This document shows, in pieces, positions 18,307 through 26,674 of a stretch of DNA of 64,000 nt. The notes under the pieces were generated by a model. The model was not told where the DNA came from. It was given only the letters and a program-made list of their open reading frames with translations, and ran no database searches. Positions within the stretch are counted from its first letter, which is position 1. Each line of letters starts with the position of its first letter. This stretch comes from VGMD01 sp964552055 (GTDB lineage Bacteria; Chlamydiota; Chlamydiia; Chlamydiales; 2-12-FULL-49-11), in assembly GCA_964552055.1 (NCBI GenBank), contig CAZKFL010000001.1, positions 1 to 64,000 on the forward strand, in the 5' to 3' direction. The translations under genes were made by a program, and so were the position numbers.

Positions 18307-19117
18307 AAGATACGACTTACATTGCCATTCTACCGTTTCGGATGGGACATTTAAACCAAGTGAGCTTGTAGATCTTGCAGCTTCCATCGAACTTGCAGGG
18401 ATTTCAATTACGGATCACGATACAGTTGATGCTTATTCGGGCGAGCTTTTAGCATACTCAAAAGAAAAAAATATCGAGCTCATTCCGGGTGTGGAATTTT
18501 CCTCTCACTTTGAGGGAACAGGCGTTCATATTTTGGGTTACTGCTTTGATATTCAGAATCAGGCTCTTCGCCATTTTTGTGAGCGCCACAAAGAGAGGAG
18601 AACAGAGAGAAATAGGCAGATTCTAGCTCTTCTAAAAAATGCAGGGATGGAGCTTAATGAAGATGATCTTAGAGATTCACTTGGTGTTGTAGGGCGGCCC
18701 CATATTGCAAATGCAATGATTCGAAAAGGGTATGTGGCGGATCTTGGGGAAGCATTTCGAGTTTATATTGGAGATGGAAAGCCTTGTTTTTCGCCAGGTA
18801 ATCGATTTTCTCTTGAAGAGACCATCAATATCATTCACGGCGCAGGTGGTAAAGCTGTACTTGCTCATCCGATTTTGTTAAAAAAACGGTCTTTAATCAG
18901 AAAGATATTAGAGCGTCCGTTTGATGGCATGGAGTGTTTTTATGCCAATTTTTCTGCTGGCCAAAATAACGAAATGAGTCAAATTGCGGAAAGAAATGGC
19001 CATCTTATCCAAACAGGTGGCTCTGATTTTCATGGCACTGTAAAAGCTCATACAAATCTTGGTTCTGCTTATACAACGCTTGAGAACTTGGAGAAATTAA
19101 GACGTGGACAGACTTGA
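18293..19117 (+). CDS. PHP-domain phosphoesterase (TrpH/RNase AM-like)
   Basis: A 274-residue PHP-fold metal-dependent phosphoesterase. Metal ligands are visible in YDLHCHSTVSDGT at the N-terminus, ITDHDTVDAY, LIPGVEFSSH, GKAVLAHP and the terminal GGSDFHG. Members of this clade hydrolyse 3',5'-nucleoside bisphosphates or remove nucleotides from RNA 5' ends. Which activity applies cannot be read here. The TTG start overlaps murB by 14 nt and the 3' end overlaps folC by 14 nt, so it is part of the same operon. Confidence 0.85.
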   Translation: MTITKRYDLHCHSTVSDGTFKPSELVDLAASIELAGISITDHDTVDAYSGELLAYSKEKNIELIPGVEFSSHFEGTGVHILGYCFDIQNQALRHFCERHKERRTERNRQILALLKNAGMELNEDDLRDSLGVVGRPHIANAMIRKGYVADLGEAFRVYIGDGKPCFSPGNRFSLEETINIIHGAGGKAVLAHPILLKKRSLIRKILERPFDGMECFYANFSAGQNNEMSQIAERNGHLIQTGGSDFHGTVKAHTNLGSAYTTLENLEKLRRGQT

Positions 19118-20162
19118 TTTTGCATTTGGATCGCCCTGGAAAAGTTATAAAACAATTCATATAGCCGGAACAAATGGCAAGGGATCTGTATCAACAAAAA
19201 TTGCATCCGCACTTACGCAATTAGGATACAAAACAGGTCTATACACGTCTCCTCATATTGAGACATTTCACGAACGGATACAGATTGATGGGGAGATGAT
19301 CTCTGTTGACGATGCAGCTTATTTCCTCTCAAAAATATTAGAGACTTCTAGGGAAGCGACTTTTTTTGAAGTCATGACCATGCTTGCATTTCTCTATTTT
19401 CAAAGTAAGGAAGTCGATTATGCGATTATCGAAACAGGCCTTGGAGGAACTCTTGATCCCACAAATATCATCAAGCCAGTTCTTTCTGTAATAACCTCAA
19501 TTAGTTACGATCATATGAATATTTTGGGGGAGACCTTAGATGAAATTGCCGCAAATAAAGCTGGAATTATAAAAAAGCACACACCCGTTCTTATTAGCGC
19601 TAGAGCCGATTTTGAGCCCATTCGAACTAAGGCGTTCCTTGAAAATGCATCTCTTTATATCGCAAGAGCTGAAGATGACTGGATGATAGAGAATACCGAA
19701 ATTGCCAAAAAAGCAATCGCACTTCTTTTTAAAGATCATCCACCTCTTGATTTTTCAGCACTCCCGCCCTGCCGCTTTGAAGTTCACGATTATGATGGCA
19801 TACCACTAATATTTGATATCGCCCACAATCAAGACGGCCTTGAAAAGCTCTTTCAAAGGCTTGAAAACACATATCCTAACAAAAAAATCTTTGCCATATT
19901 TGGCATGAGTGCGGACAAATGCCTTGAATTTGCAATTCCCTTTCTAAAAGCCAAAACACCTGCTATCTATCCTATTGATACCGACAATAGCCGCCTCATG
20001 CGGAAGGCAGATCTCAATGCGCTTATTGCGCAAAAAGAAACCGAAATTGAAGAATTTGTGCACCTTGCAAAAAAAGAAGAAGGGGTAATTGTAGTAACTG
20101 GTAGCGCCTACATTATGCATCCCGCAAAACAGCTCCTTTTTGTTTTTGCTGCTCAAAATTGA
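19104..20162 (+). CDS. folC: FolC-type folylpolyglutamate/dihydrofolate synthase, short form
   Basis: A Mur-ligase-superfamily enzyme that adds glutamate to folates and may also make dihydrofolate. The P-loop HIAGTNGKGSVSTKIA starts near residue 20, followed by YTSPHIETFHERI, ETGLGGTLDPTN and the domain-linking FDIAHNQDGL. At 352 residues it is shorter than the usual 420 or so. The N-terminus cannot be longer, because an in-frame TAA lies 6 nt before the GTG start. That start sits inside the upstream PHP gene. Confidence 0.88.
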   Translation: MDRLDFAFGSPWKSYKTIHIAGTNGKGSVSTKIASALTQLGYKTGLYTSPHIETFHERIQIDGEMISVDDAAYFLSKILETSREATFFEVMTMLAFLYFQSKEVDYAIIETGLGGTLDPTNIIKPVLSVITSISYDHMNILGETLDEIAANKAGIIKKHTPVLISARADFEPIRTKAFLENASLYIARAEDDWMIENTEIAKKAIALLFKDHPPLDFSALPPCRFEVHDYDGIPLIFDIAHNQDGLEKLFQRLENTYPNKKIFAIFGMSADKCLEFAIPFLKAKTPAIYPIDTDNSRLMRKADLNALIAQKETEIEEFVHLAKKEEGVIVVTGSAYIMHPAKQLLFVFAAQN

Positions 20163-20169
20163 GAAGGCG

Positions 20170-20190
20170 TGTTAGACTGAACGCCGTTCA
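20170..20190 (+). promoter_or_regulatory. tetR promoter with overlapping operator O1
   Basis: An extended -10-like element, TGT-TAGACT (20170-20178), overlaps the palindrome TGAACGCCGTTCA (20178-20190). The same core, TGAACG-N2-GTTCA, recurs with the same phasing in front of the FabH-like gene. The TTG start of tetR lies 17 nt downstream, so the site would give autoregulation. Confidence 0.7.
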
Positions 20191-20207
20191 TTTTTGGGAT
20201 GTGAGTT

Positions 20208-20786
20208 TTGACTAAAAAAAGAATTGATAAGCCAGAGGAGAAATTGATTGAGGCTGCGACTTCTATTATTGAGATGGAAGGCCTTGACTATTTGAGCGCA
20301 CGGGCGGTCTCTTTTAAGGCAAATTGTTCTGTGGGTACGCTTTATAATTATTTTAAGGATATGAATGAGCTTGTCTTAAAGATTAATGGCAGAACTTTAT
20401 TGAAGTTGAAGGATGCAATTTTGCGGGCAATTCTGAGAGTGCAAGATAAGAAGGCGCTCGGGAAGGCTTTAGCTAAAGAGTATTTGGGTTTTGCAGAGTC
20501 AAATTTGCCGTTTTGGAATTTGCTCTTTCACTATAAATTACCTAAAGGACAAGTGTTGCCCCTTTGGTATAAAACTATTATTGATGAAAATTTTAAATTG
20601 CTTGAATCGGCTCTGATTCCTCATGTGGGTGTAAAAAATGTTCATAAGGCAAGCCGTGTTTTGTGGGGCGCTTGTCATGGAATTATATTACTTTCTATGG
20701 GTGGAAAGCTGGAAGTTGCGAGTCCTGATACAGCAGAGTTGCTCTGTGAATCTCTGTTTGAAAATTATTTAAATGGATTTAAGTAA
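20208..20786 (+). CDS. TetR-family transcriptional repressor
   Basis: A 192-residue regulator with an N-terminal helix-turn-helix: KLIEAATSIIEMEGLDYL, then SARAVSFKANCSVGTLYNYF at about residues 32-51, the classic TetR recognition region. The C-terminal ligand domain is helical and carries no obvious signature. The start is TTG. Two copies of a palindrome with core TGAACG-N2-GTTCA flank the gene, one at its own promoter and one at the promoter of the lipid-like operon behind it, so it probably represses both. The ligand may be an acyl thioester or a product of the operon; that is inference. Confidence 0.9.
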   Translation: MTKKRIDKPEEKLIEAATSIIEMEGLDYLSARAVSFKANCSVGTLYNYFKDMNELVLKINGRTLLKLKDAILRAILRVQDKKALGKALAKEYLGFAESNLPFWNLLFHYKLPKGQVLPLWYKTIIDENFKLLESALIPHVGVKNVHKASRVLWGACHGIILLSMGGKLEVASPDTAELLCESLFENYLNGFK

Positions 20787-20794
20787 AATTTTTT

Positions 20795-20821
20795 TGCTAT
20801 ACATTGAACGATGTTCAATGT
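20795..20821 (+). promoter_or_regulatory. Operon promoter with overlapping TetR operator O2
   Basis: An extended -10-like TGC-TATACA (20795-20803) overlaps a perfect inverted repeat at 20801-20821, arms ACATTGAAC and GTTCAATGT with a 3-nt spacer. Its core TGAACG-N2-GTTCA equals that of O1. A repressor bound here would cover the promoter. It precedes the FabH-like gene by 26 nt. Confidence 0.8.
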
Positions 20822-20847
20822 AACTATTTAAAATTTAAGGAATGTGT

Positions 20848-21837
20848 ATGAGAAAAATTAAGATACTTGGAGCTGGAGTTTATGTTCCTAAAAGATCTGT
20901 ACCATCTTCTGAGCTTGCTTTAAAAATAAATGTGAAAGAAGAGATTGTTCAAAAGATGGGAATGAAAAATCGATATTATGCAAATAGTATGGAGACATCT
21001 TCTTATATGGGCTCTAGAGCTGCAGAAAATGCTTTGGCAGATGCAGGTCTAACACTAAATGACATTGATCTGCTTGTTTGCGCAAGCGGGACGATGCAGA
21101 TGCCGATTCCTTGTACGGCTGCGCTCATCCATAAAGAACTAAGGCCACTTAAGCACATACCTGCTTTTGATATTAATTCCACTTGTTTAAGTTTTATCAC
21201 AGCTATCGATTCACTTTCCTATTTAATTGATGCTAATCGATATAAGAATGTTTTGGTGGTTTCTTCAGAGGTAGCATCAGTTGGCTTGAATTATAACAAT
21301 CTTGAGTCGGCTACCTTATTTGGAGACGGTGCAGCTGCATTTGTAATATCTAAGACGCCTTCGCTTGAAACTTCTAAAATTTTAAGTTCACAAATGGAGA
21401 CGTACAGCTCTCTATCGCATCACTGTATGATTGAGGGTGGGGGAAGCGGATATTCTGCAGCAAATTGGACAGAGGAGAATAAAGATAAGTTTTTATTTCA
21501 TATGAATGGGAAAGAGGTATTTCGTTTAGCATTAAAAGTATTGCCTGATTTTATGGAGAAATTGCTTCTAGAAGCAAATACAAAAATTGAAGAAGTAGAT
21601 GTGGTGATACCACATCAAGCAAGTTTATCTGCAATGAAACTTCTTCAAAAAAAATTAAATATACAATCATGTCAAATGATCAATATTGTCGAAAATTATG
21701 GAAATATGATTGCTGCCTCTATTCCAATGGCCCTACATATTGCTATTAAAAGCGGAAAGCTTACTAGAGGTAAAAAAGTTTTACTCCTTGGAACGTCAGC
21801 CGGTATTAGTGTAGGAGGGCTCGTTTTTGAATACTAA
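20848..21837 (+). CDS. Beta-ketoacyl synthase III-like enzyme (FabH/OleA-like)
   Basis: A 329-residue thiolase-fold condensing enzyme. The catalytic triad is visible: Cys in AFDINSTCLSFITAID, His in VVIPHQASLSAM and Asn in IVENYGNMIAASIP. Its first ATG (20842) is too close to AAGG, so the ATG at 20848 (MRKIKILG) was chosen. It leads an operon whose other genes are a reductase, a metallo-beta-lactamase-fold protein and an adenylate-forming enzyme. That suggests condensation of acyl chains (OleA-like) in a dedicated lipid pathway rather than housekeeping FabH. The exact substrate is not readable. Confidence 0.85.
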   Translation: MRKIKILGAGVYVPKRSVPSSELALKINVKEEIVQKMGMKNRYYANSMETSSYMGSRAAENALADAGLTLNDIDLLVCASGTMQMPIPCTAALIHKELRPLKHIPAFDINSTCLSFITAIDSLSYLIDANRYKNVLVVSSEVASVGLNYNNLESATLFGDGAAAFVISKTPSLETSKILSSQMETYSSLSHHCMIEGGGSGYSAANWTEENKDKFLFHMNGKEVFRLALKVLPDFMEKLLLEANTKIEEVDVVIPHQASLSAMKLLQKKLNIQSCQMINIVENYGNMIAASIPMALHIAIKSGKLTRGKKVLLLGTSAGISVGGLVFEY

Positions 21838-22834
21838 ACAAAAAGTGGTTGTAACAGGTGCAACCGGATTCTTAGGGAAAAAGGTTGTTTTTGCCTTAAA
21901 AAGTTTAGGTTATTTGCCTATAGCGCTCGGGCGTAATAGTTTTATCGGAAAGCAATTTGAGCAGGCAGGTATTCCGTTTATAAGTATCGACTTAAGTCAC
22001 CGTGATCAGATGATTAAGGCGTTTCATGGGGCCGATCTTGCAATTAATTCGGCGGGCTTATCTTCTATTTGGGGGAGTAAATCTGATTTTTATGAAGCAA
22101 ATGTGATGGGAGTGCAGAATGTGATTGACGCCTGTCAACTAAATGGTATTAAAAGGCTTGTGCACATCTCGACGCCGAGTTTGTATTTTGACTACCAAAA
22201 TCAATTGAATCTCACAGAACTATCTCCTTTACCCAAAAAACTTGTTAATGAGTATGCGAGGAGCAAACGACTTGGAGAGGATTTGATTCAAGATGCATTT
22301 TCTTCTGGACTATCGACTGTTGTGTTAAGGCCACGTGGAATTTTTGGACCAGGCGATACAACCATTTTTCCTAGAATACTATCGGCTATGGAAAAGGGGC
22401 AACTTCCTTTAATTAATAATGGTGAGGCAGTAATGGATGTGACTTATGTTGATAATGTTGCAGACGCTATTATTTTGGCCCTAGAAAGGGAAAATATTGA
22501 TGGTCAAATCTATAATATTACAAATGACGAGCCGAAAACTTTCTTAGAACTATTAACACTTCTTTGTGAAAAAGTAGCAATACCGTTGAAGACGCGAAAT
22601 GTCTCTTTTGTAAAAGCTTATGCGGCGGCAAAGATTGTGGAAAGCATTTATCGAATGTTGCAGATAAAAAAAGAGCCACCCCTTACTTGTTATAGTGTGG
22701 GTCTTGTTTCTACTAGTATGACATTTGATATTACCAAAGCAAAGCTTGAGCTTGGATATAAACCAAGAGTTAGTATTGAAGATGGGTTTGATGCATTTGC
22801 AAATTTTTGGAGAGTGCCATGCAAAAAGAGGTAA
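21827..22834 (+). CDS. NAD(P)-dependent epimerase/reductase, 3-beta-HSD type (OleD-like)
   Basis: An extended short-chain dehydrogenase of 335 residues. The N-terminal Rossmann motif is VTGATGFLGKKV and the active-site pair is YARSKRLGE (YxxxK). Further conserved blocks are VVLRPRGIFGPGDT and DVTYVDNVADAI, which place it with 3-beta-hydroxysteroid dehydrogenase-like reductases such as OleD, which reduces 2-alkyl-3-ketoacids. The start is a TTG overlapping the FabH-like gene by 11 nt. Function as the ketone reductase of this operon is inferred from order and fold. Confidence 0.85.
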   Translation: MNTKQKVVVTGATGFLGKKVVFALKSLGYLPIALGRNSFIGKQFEQAGIPFISIDLSHRDQMIKAFHGADLAINSAGLSSIWGSKSDFYEANVMGVQNVIDACQLNGIKRLVHISTPSLYFDYQNQLNLTELSPLPKKLVNEYARSKRLGEDLIQDAFSSGLSTVVLRPRGIFGPGDTTIFPRILSAMEKGQLPLINNGEAVMDVTYVDNVADAIILALERENIDGQIYNITNDEPKTFLELLTLLCEKVAIPLKTRNVSFVKAYAAAKIVESIYRMLQIKKEPPLTCYSVGLVSTSMTFDITKAKLELGYKPRVSIEDGFDAFANFWRVPCKKR

Positions 22835-23631
22835 AGCTTAAGCTGCTTGATACAGGATACTGTCTTAATTTTGAAAAAATGGTTGCTAGGGACGGGCAGA
22901 TGAAAGTGAAGCGATTTTATGCGATGGTCGGCTTGATTGAGCATCCGATATTTGGTTCCATTTTATTTGATACAGGCTACTCGGCTCATGTCAAAAAGCT
23001 CTGCAAGCGCTTTCCATATTTTATGTATTCTTTGATCACTCCAGTCAAGTTTGGGCATTGTTTTCAAAAGCCAGAAGAAGTTAAGCATGTAATCCTCTCT
23101 CATTTCCATCCCGATCATATAGGTGGTGTAAAAGATTTTCCACAGGCAAAAATTTATTGCTCAAAGAAAGCATATGAAGAAAGTAAAAAGCTTTCTTATT
23201 TTAGACAATTAAAAGAGATTTTTTTTAACAAACTTTTGCCAATTGATTTTGATTCAAGAATGCAAGATATTCAATGTAACGAGATAGACATCCCCTTTTA
23301 TCCATTTACAAAAGGGTTTGATATTTTTAGAGATGGATCAATTATTGCTGTTTTTCTTCCAGGTCATGCAAGAGGGCAGATCGGGATTTTTCTGAAAACT
23401 TCTACTCAGGTTGTCTTTTTATGCGCTGACGCCTGCTTTCAAACTTCAAATATTCAAAATTTAGAATATCCCCATTTTTTGGCAAGAGCTGCTATTGATA
23501 ACTACCCAGCCTTTTTGGATACATTACAACAAATTCATTTATTAAAAAAAAACCATCCCGAAATTGAAATTATTCCTTCTCATTGTTTCGAGATGTGGGA
23601 GAAGTATGTTAAAGGAGATATACCTTGCTAA
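22819..23631 (+). CDS. Metallo-beta-lactamase-fold hydrolase
   Basis: A 270-residue MBL-fold enzyme resembling the N-acyl-homoserine lactonase branch. Metal-binding motifs are LSHFHPDHIGG (HxHxDH), PGHARGQIG and the Asp in FLCADAC, with a final SHCFE. The ATG at 22819 has GGAG 6 nt upstream. The longer frame starting at TTG 22807 is less likely. In the operon it takes the place that an OleB-type hydrolase would have; a lactone substrate is an attractive guess but unproven. Confidence 0.85.
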   Translation: MQKEVKLKLLDTGYCLNFEKMVARDGQMKVKRFYAMVGLIEHPIFGSILFDTGYSAHVKKLCKRFPYFMYSLITPVKFGHCFQKPEEVKHVILSHFHPDHIGGVKDFPQAKIYCSKKAYEESKKLSYFRQLKEIFFNKLLPIDFDSRMQDIQCNEIDIPFYPFTKGFDIFRDGSIIAVFLPGHARGQIGIFLKTSTQVVFLCADACFQTSNIQNLEYPHFLARAAIDNYPAFLDTLQQIHLLKKNHPEIEIIPSHCFEMWEKYVKGDIPC

Positions 23632-24872
23632 TCACATTATTAAAAAATTATTTGGTTACAAAATATAGAGCTTTTAATTCACGCGAGGAGTTAGAGAATT
23701 GGCAGAATCAAAAAGTGCTTCGCCATTTAAAGTGGGTGATGAAACATTCTCCTTTTTATAGATCTCTTTATAAAGATTTGGAGATAGAGAATTGGCGGGA
23801 ATTTCCAATGATTGAAAAAAAGGAGATGATGGAGAATTTTGATCTGCTTAATACTTGTCAAATAGGAAAAGAAGCGGCGTTTAAGATAGCAATTGGTGCG
23901 GAGGAAAATCCGGATACTCCATCTCTTATTGGTAATATCACAATTGGGCTATCGACTGGAACTTCAGGAGGTCGAGGTCTTTTCTTAGTAAGTCCCTATG
24001 AAAGATTTGGTTGGGCTGGTTGCATGCTTGCAAAGGCGTTACCAAAAGGTTTTGTATTTCGTCATAAAATTGCCTTCTTTTTTCGGGTCTCAAGCCCCTT
24101 ATACGCAACGCTAAACCTTCAACTTTATCATTTGCAAGACTCTATGGACGAGCATTTAAAAAAATTAGAAAAGCAACAGCCAACAATCATTGTTGCGCCG
24201 CCATCAATGCTTTTAAAACTTGCCCGCTTTTCAAGCATAAAACCAGAAAAAATTATTAGTGTCGCTGAAGTATTAGATCCAATAGATGAAGCATTTATAA
24301 CAAAAGCTTTTAACCAAAAGGTTCATCAAATATATCAGGCAACTGAAGGTTTTTTAGGGGTAACTTGCGCGCATGGGACAATTCATCTTAATGAAGATCT
24401 TCTTGTTATTCAGAAGGAAACAATTCCTGGGAGTAATGCTTTTTATCCGATTATTACCGATTTCAGCAGACTTTCACAACCGATTATTCGGTACCGGCTT
24501 AATGATATTTTGGAAGAGTTAGAAACTAAGTGTCCATGTGGATCGCATTTTACAGCCATTAAAGCAATCCAAGGGAGATCGGATGATATTTTTATATTAC
24601 CAAATGGTAAACAAGTATTTCCCGACTTTATTAGAAGAGCTATTATCAGCGCAGACCCCCGTATTGAAGAGTACCGAGTCATTCAAACAGGAGAGAGGAA
24701 TATAGAGATATCGATAAAAACTGCCTCATTGGATGAGTCTGAAATCCAAGCGACTGTGAGATTAAAATTAAAGGCGTTATTTGGAGAATGTGAGCTTGCT
24801 TTCACTCCTTACAAAGAAATAGAGCCTGCAAAAAAAATGATTAGAATAACAAGGAGAGTGAGTCCTAAATGA
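23625..24872 (+). CDS. F390 synthetase-related adenylate-forming enzyme
   Basis: A 415-residue ANL-superfamily protein related to coenzyme F390 synthetase and phenylacetate-CoA ligase types. The ATP loop is GLSTGTSGGRG near residues 107-117. Later blocks are QIYQATEGFLGVTC, PIIRYRLNDILEE and the C-terminal IKAIQGRSDDIFILPNGK hinge region. TTG start with GGAG upstream, overlapping the MBL gene by 7 nt. It would adenylate a carboxylic acid, as OleC does when closing a beta-lactone. It is not MenE: it lies far from the men operon and clusters with lipid genes. Confidence 0.8.
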   Translation: MLITLLKNYLVTKYRAFNSREELENWQNQKVLRHLKWVMKHSPFYRSLYKDLEIENWREFPMIEKKEMMENFDLLNTCQIGKEAAFKIAIGAEENPDTPSLIGNITIGLSTGTSGGRGLFLVSPYERFGWAGCMLAKALPKGFVFRHKIAFFFRVSSPLYATLNLQLYHLQDSMDEHLKKLEKQQPTIIVAPPSMLLKLARFSSIKPEKIISVAEVLDPIDEAFITKAFNQKVHQIYQATEGFLGVTCAHGTIHLNEDLLVIQKETIPGSNAFYPIITDFSRLSQPIIRYRLNDILEELETKCPCGSHFTAIKAIQGRSDDIFILPNGKQVFPDFIRRAIISADPRIEEYRVIQTGERNIEISIKTASLDESEIQATVRLKLKALFGECELAFTPYKEIEPAKKMIRITRRVSPK

Positions 24873-26161
24873 TGCATATTTTTAGAATAGGATGTCTGTT
24901 CTTTTTATGTTACCTTCCGCTTGTCAATGTTTTTGCAATTGATGAAGTTTTTCAAAATAATATTCTGATTACAAAAGATAGTCAAGAGAGCCTTTATTGG
25001 AAAAAGAAACTTATTCAAAGCGCTCTTCATTCTATTGAGCTTTCAGGAAGTTATTGTGGAGGAGAGGTTTTCGATGAATTTATCCTCTTAATAGAAGAGA
25101 GGCTTCATAATCTTCCCGAACTTGATGTCTATATTCTTTCCGTATCTGATATGATCACTTTGAAAAATCGAAAGAATATTCAACGATTGAAGGAAAAGTT
25201 TTCTCAGCGATTTCACTACCGAGAGACGAAAAGAAGGGTAGAGTTTTTTCCGAGGTTTAAAATATGCGAAAATCATGAAAAAATATTAGTAGTAGATGAA
25301 AAATATTATATGTGTGGCGGAAGCAATGTTACGGATGAATCGTTTCGAGAAATAGAAGAAATTCGTAAAATTACAAGCCCCATCTTGATAGACAGATTTA
25401 TAGGCTCTGGAATGCGTGATATGGACGTGCTTGCATCGGGGCCTTTAGCTAGGAATCTCCGTATTGAATTTTATCAATTGTGGGCTAAGTGGAATCGATC
25501 TGAATATATCCCTCCAAAAATAGCAAGCAAGAAGTGCTCAATTCCCGAATTTGATATAAATAACCCGAGATTGATTTCAAATGTGGAGATGATATTTATT
25601 TCGGGCAATCCTGAAATGAAAGAATCCAATAAATGTGTAAAAATGATGCACGATCTTTTTGAATGCTCTTTACACACTATTTTTGTCGCAAATATGGTAT
25701 TTGACGAGAAGGGATTAATTGCGGGGCTACAAAAAGCTTCGAAGCGAAACGTTCAGATTACAGTTATTACTAATGGAAATAGATATAAAGACACTTCTAT
25801 GGGTAAACGGTTTATAGGGATGGCTAATCGAAATAATTACCCTCTATTTTTACAAACCATTACAAAGTTTTATGAATATAGCGAATCTGGTCACATATAC
25901 CACAAAAAGGTCACCATTATTGATGATGAAATCACTGTGGTAGGAAGTATGAATATTTCAAGCAAAAGCGCCTCGTGTGATGATGAATCGATGTTAGTGA
26001 TATACTCAAAAGAAGTTGCGCTAGAAGTGAGGGGGATTTTAAATGAAGATATCGACCGCTCTATTGAAGTGACTGCAGCTGAAATTGAAAGCTTTAGATA
26101 TGGTTGGAATTGGCTGATCGGAAAGATGGCTTCAATCCTCAGTAAAAATAAAATAAATTAG
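24869..26161 (+). CDS. Secreted phospholipase D-like protein with two HKD-type motifs
   Basis: A 430-residue protein with an N-terminal signal sequence (IGCLFFLCYLPLVNVFA). Two PLD half-sites are visible: HEKILVVDEKYYMCGGSN near residue 137 and YHKKVTIIDDEITVVGSMN near residue 343, each with the H-x-K-x4-D core. This layout fits cardiolipin synthase-like or nuclease-like PLD enzymes. Chlamydiae carry several such genes. The ATG overlaps the preceding stop as ATGA, tying it to the TetR-controlled operon. Its export points to action outside the cytoplasm, on lipids of the envelope or the inclusion. Confidence 0.85.
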   Translation: MMHIFRIGCLFFLCYLPLVNVFAIDEVFQNNILITKDSQESLYWKKKLIQSALHSIELSGSYCGGEVFDEFILLIEERLHNLPELDVYILSVSDMITLKNRKNIQRLKEKFSQRFHYRETKRRVEFFPRFKICENHEKILVVDEKYYMCGGSNVTDESFREIEEIRKITSPILIDRFIGSGMRDMDVLASGPLARNLRIEFYQLWAKWNRSEYIPPKIASKKCSIPEFDINNPRLISNVEMIFISGNPEMKESNKCVKMMHDLFECSLHTIFVANMVFDEKGLIAGLQKASKRNVQITVITNGNRYKDTSMGKRFIGMANRNNYPLFLQTITKFYEYSESGHIYHKKVTIIDDEITVVGSMNISSKSASCDDESMLVIYSKEVALEVRGILNEDIDRSIEVTAAEIESFRYGWNWLIGKMASILSKNKIN

Positions 26162-26625
26162 GCTGGGCCTTCAATTTGCTCAATCAGGTCAAGTTCTTGA
26201 AAAATGTTGTGAACCTCAATCATCGAGGGATAGGGAGTTGGTCCTAAATAGTAATTAGCGAGGATATGGCTATAGCCTAAAATGCCTTGCACAGCTTTTA
26301 TTCGAATCGTTAGAGAAGATATAAAGTTCAGATTGCCCTCACAAATGGCAACATGCGTTTCAATATTTTTTTGATCAAGAAGTGAAAATTCTGTAACAAG
26401 CATCTTATGAAATTCTTCGAATTTTTCTTGATAGAGCAGTCTTGCAAGTTCATACAAATGCTCAGCTACTTCCAGACAATCTCTCGAAGGCTCGCTCATG
26501 TCAGATACAATGCACCCTCTTGCAAGCTGGATCTTTTCAGCATCTTCCCTTGAAGGTCTGTGATCGGATACAAACGCCTCAATATCTTTATTAGAAGTAG
26601 AGGGAATAGGAAAATTCATCTTCAT
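26158..26625 (-). CDS. Hypothetical 155-residue protein
   Basis: No family recognised. The protein (MKMNFPIPSTSNKDIEAF) is acidic and mostly helical in appearance, with no signal peptide or membrane segment. It ends tail to tail with the PLD-like gene, the stop codons overlapping by 4 bp. It lies downstream of the 26675 cysteine-protease-like gene on the same strand, 49 nt away, and could be co-transcribed with it. Confidence 0.6.
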   Translation of the reverse strand: MKMNFPIPSTSNKDIEAFVSDHRPSREDAEKIQLARGCIVSDMSEPSRDCLEVAEHLYELARLLYQEKFEEFHKMLVTEFSLLDQKNIETHVAICEGNLNFISSLTIRIKAVQGILGYSHILANYYLGPTPYPSMIEVHNIFQELDLIEQIEGPA

Positions 26626-26674
26626 ACAACTTCTTTATTTATCACTGACACGTATTATTGGCTAGTTAAAAAAC

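Noticed and set aside
23625..24872. MenE (o-succinylbenzoate-CoA ligase) for the adenylating enzyme
   Set aside because: Sequence blocks are of the F390-synthetase-related type and the gene is in a lipid operon far from the men genes.
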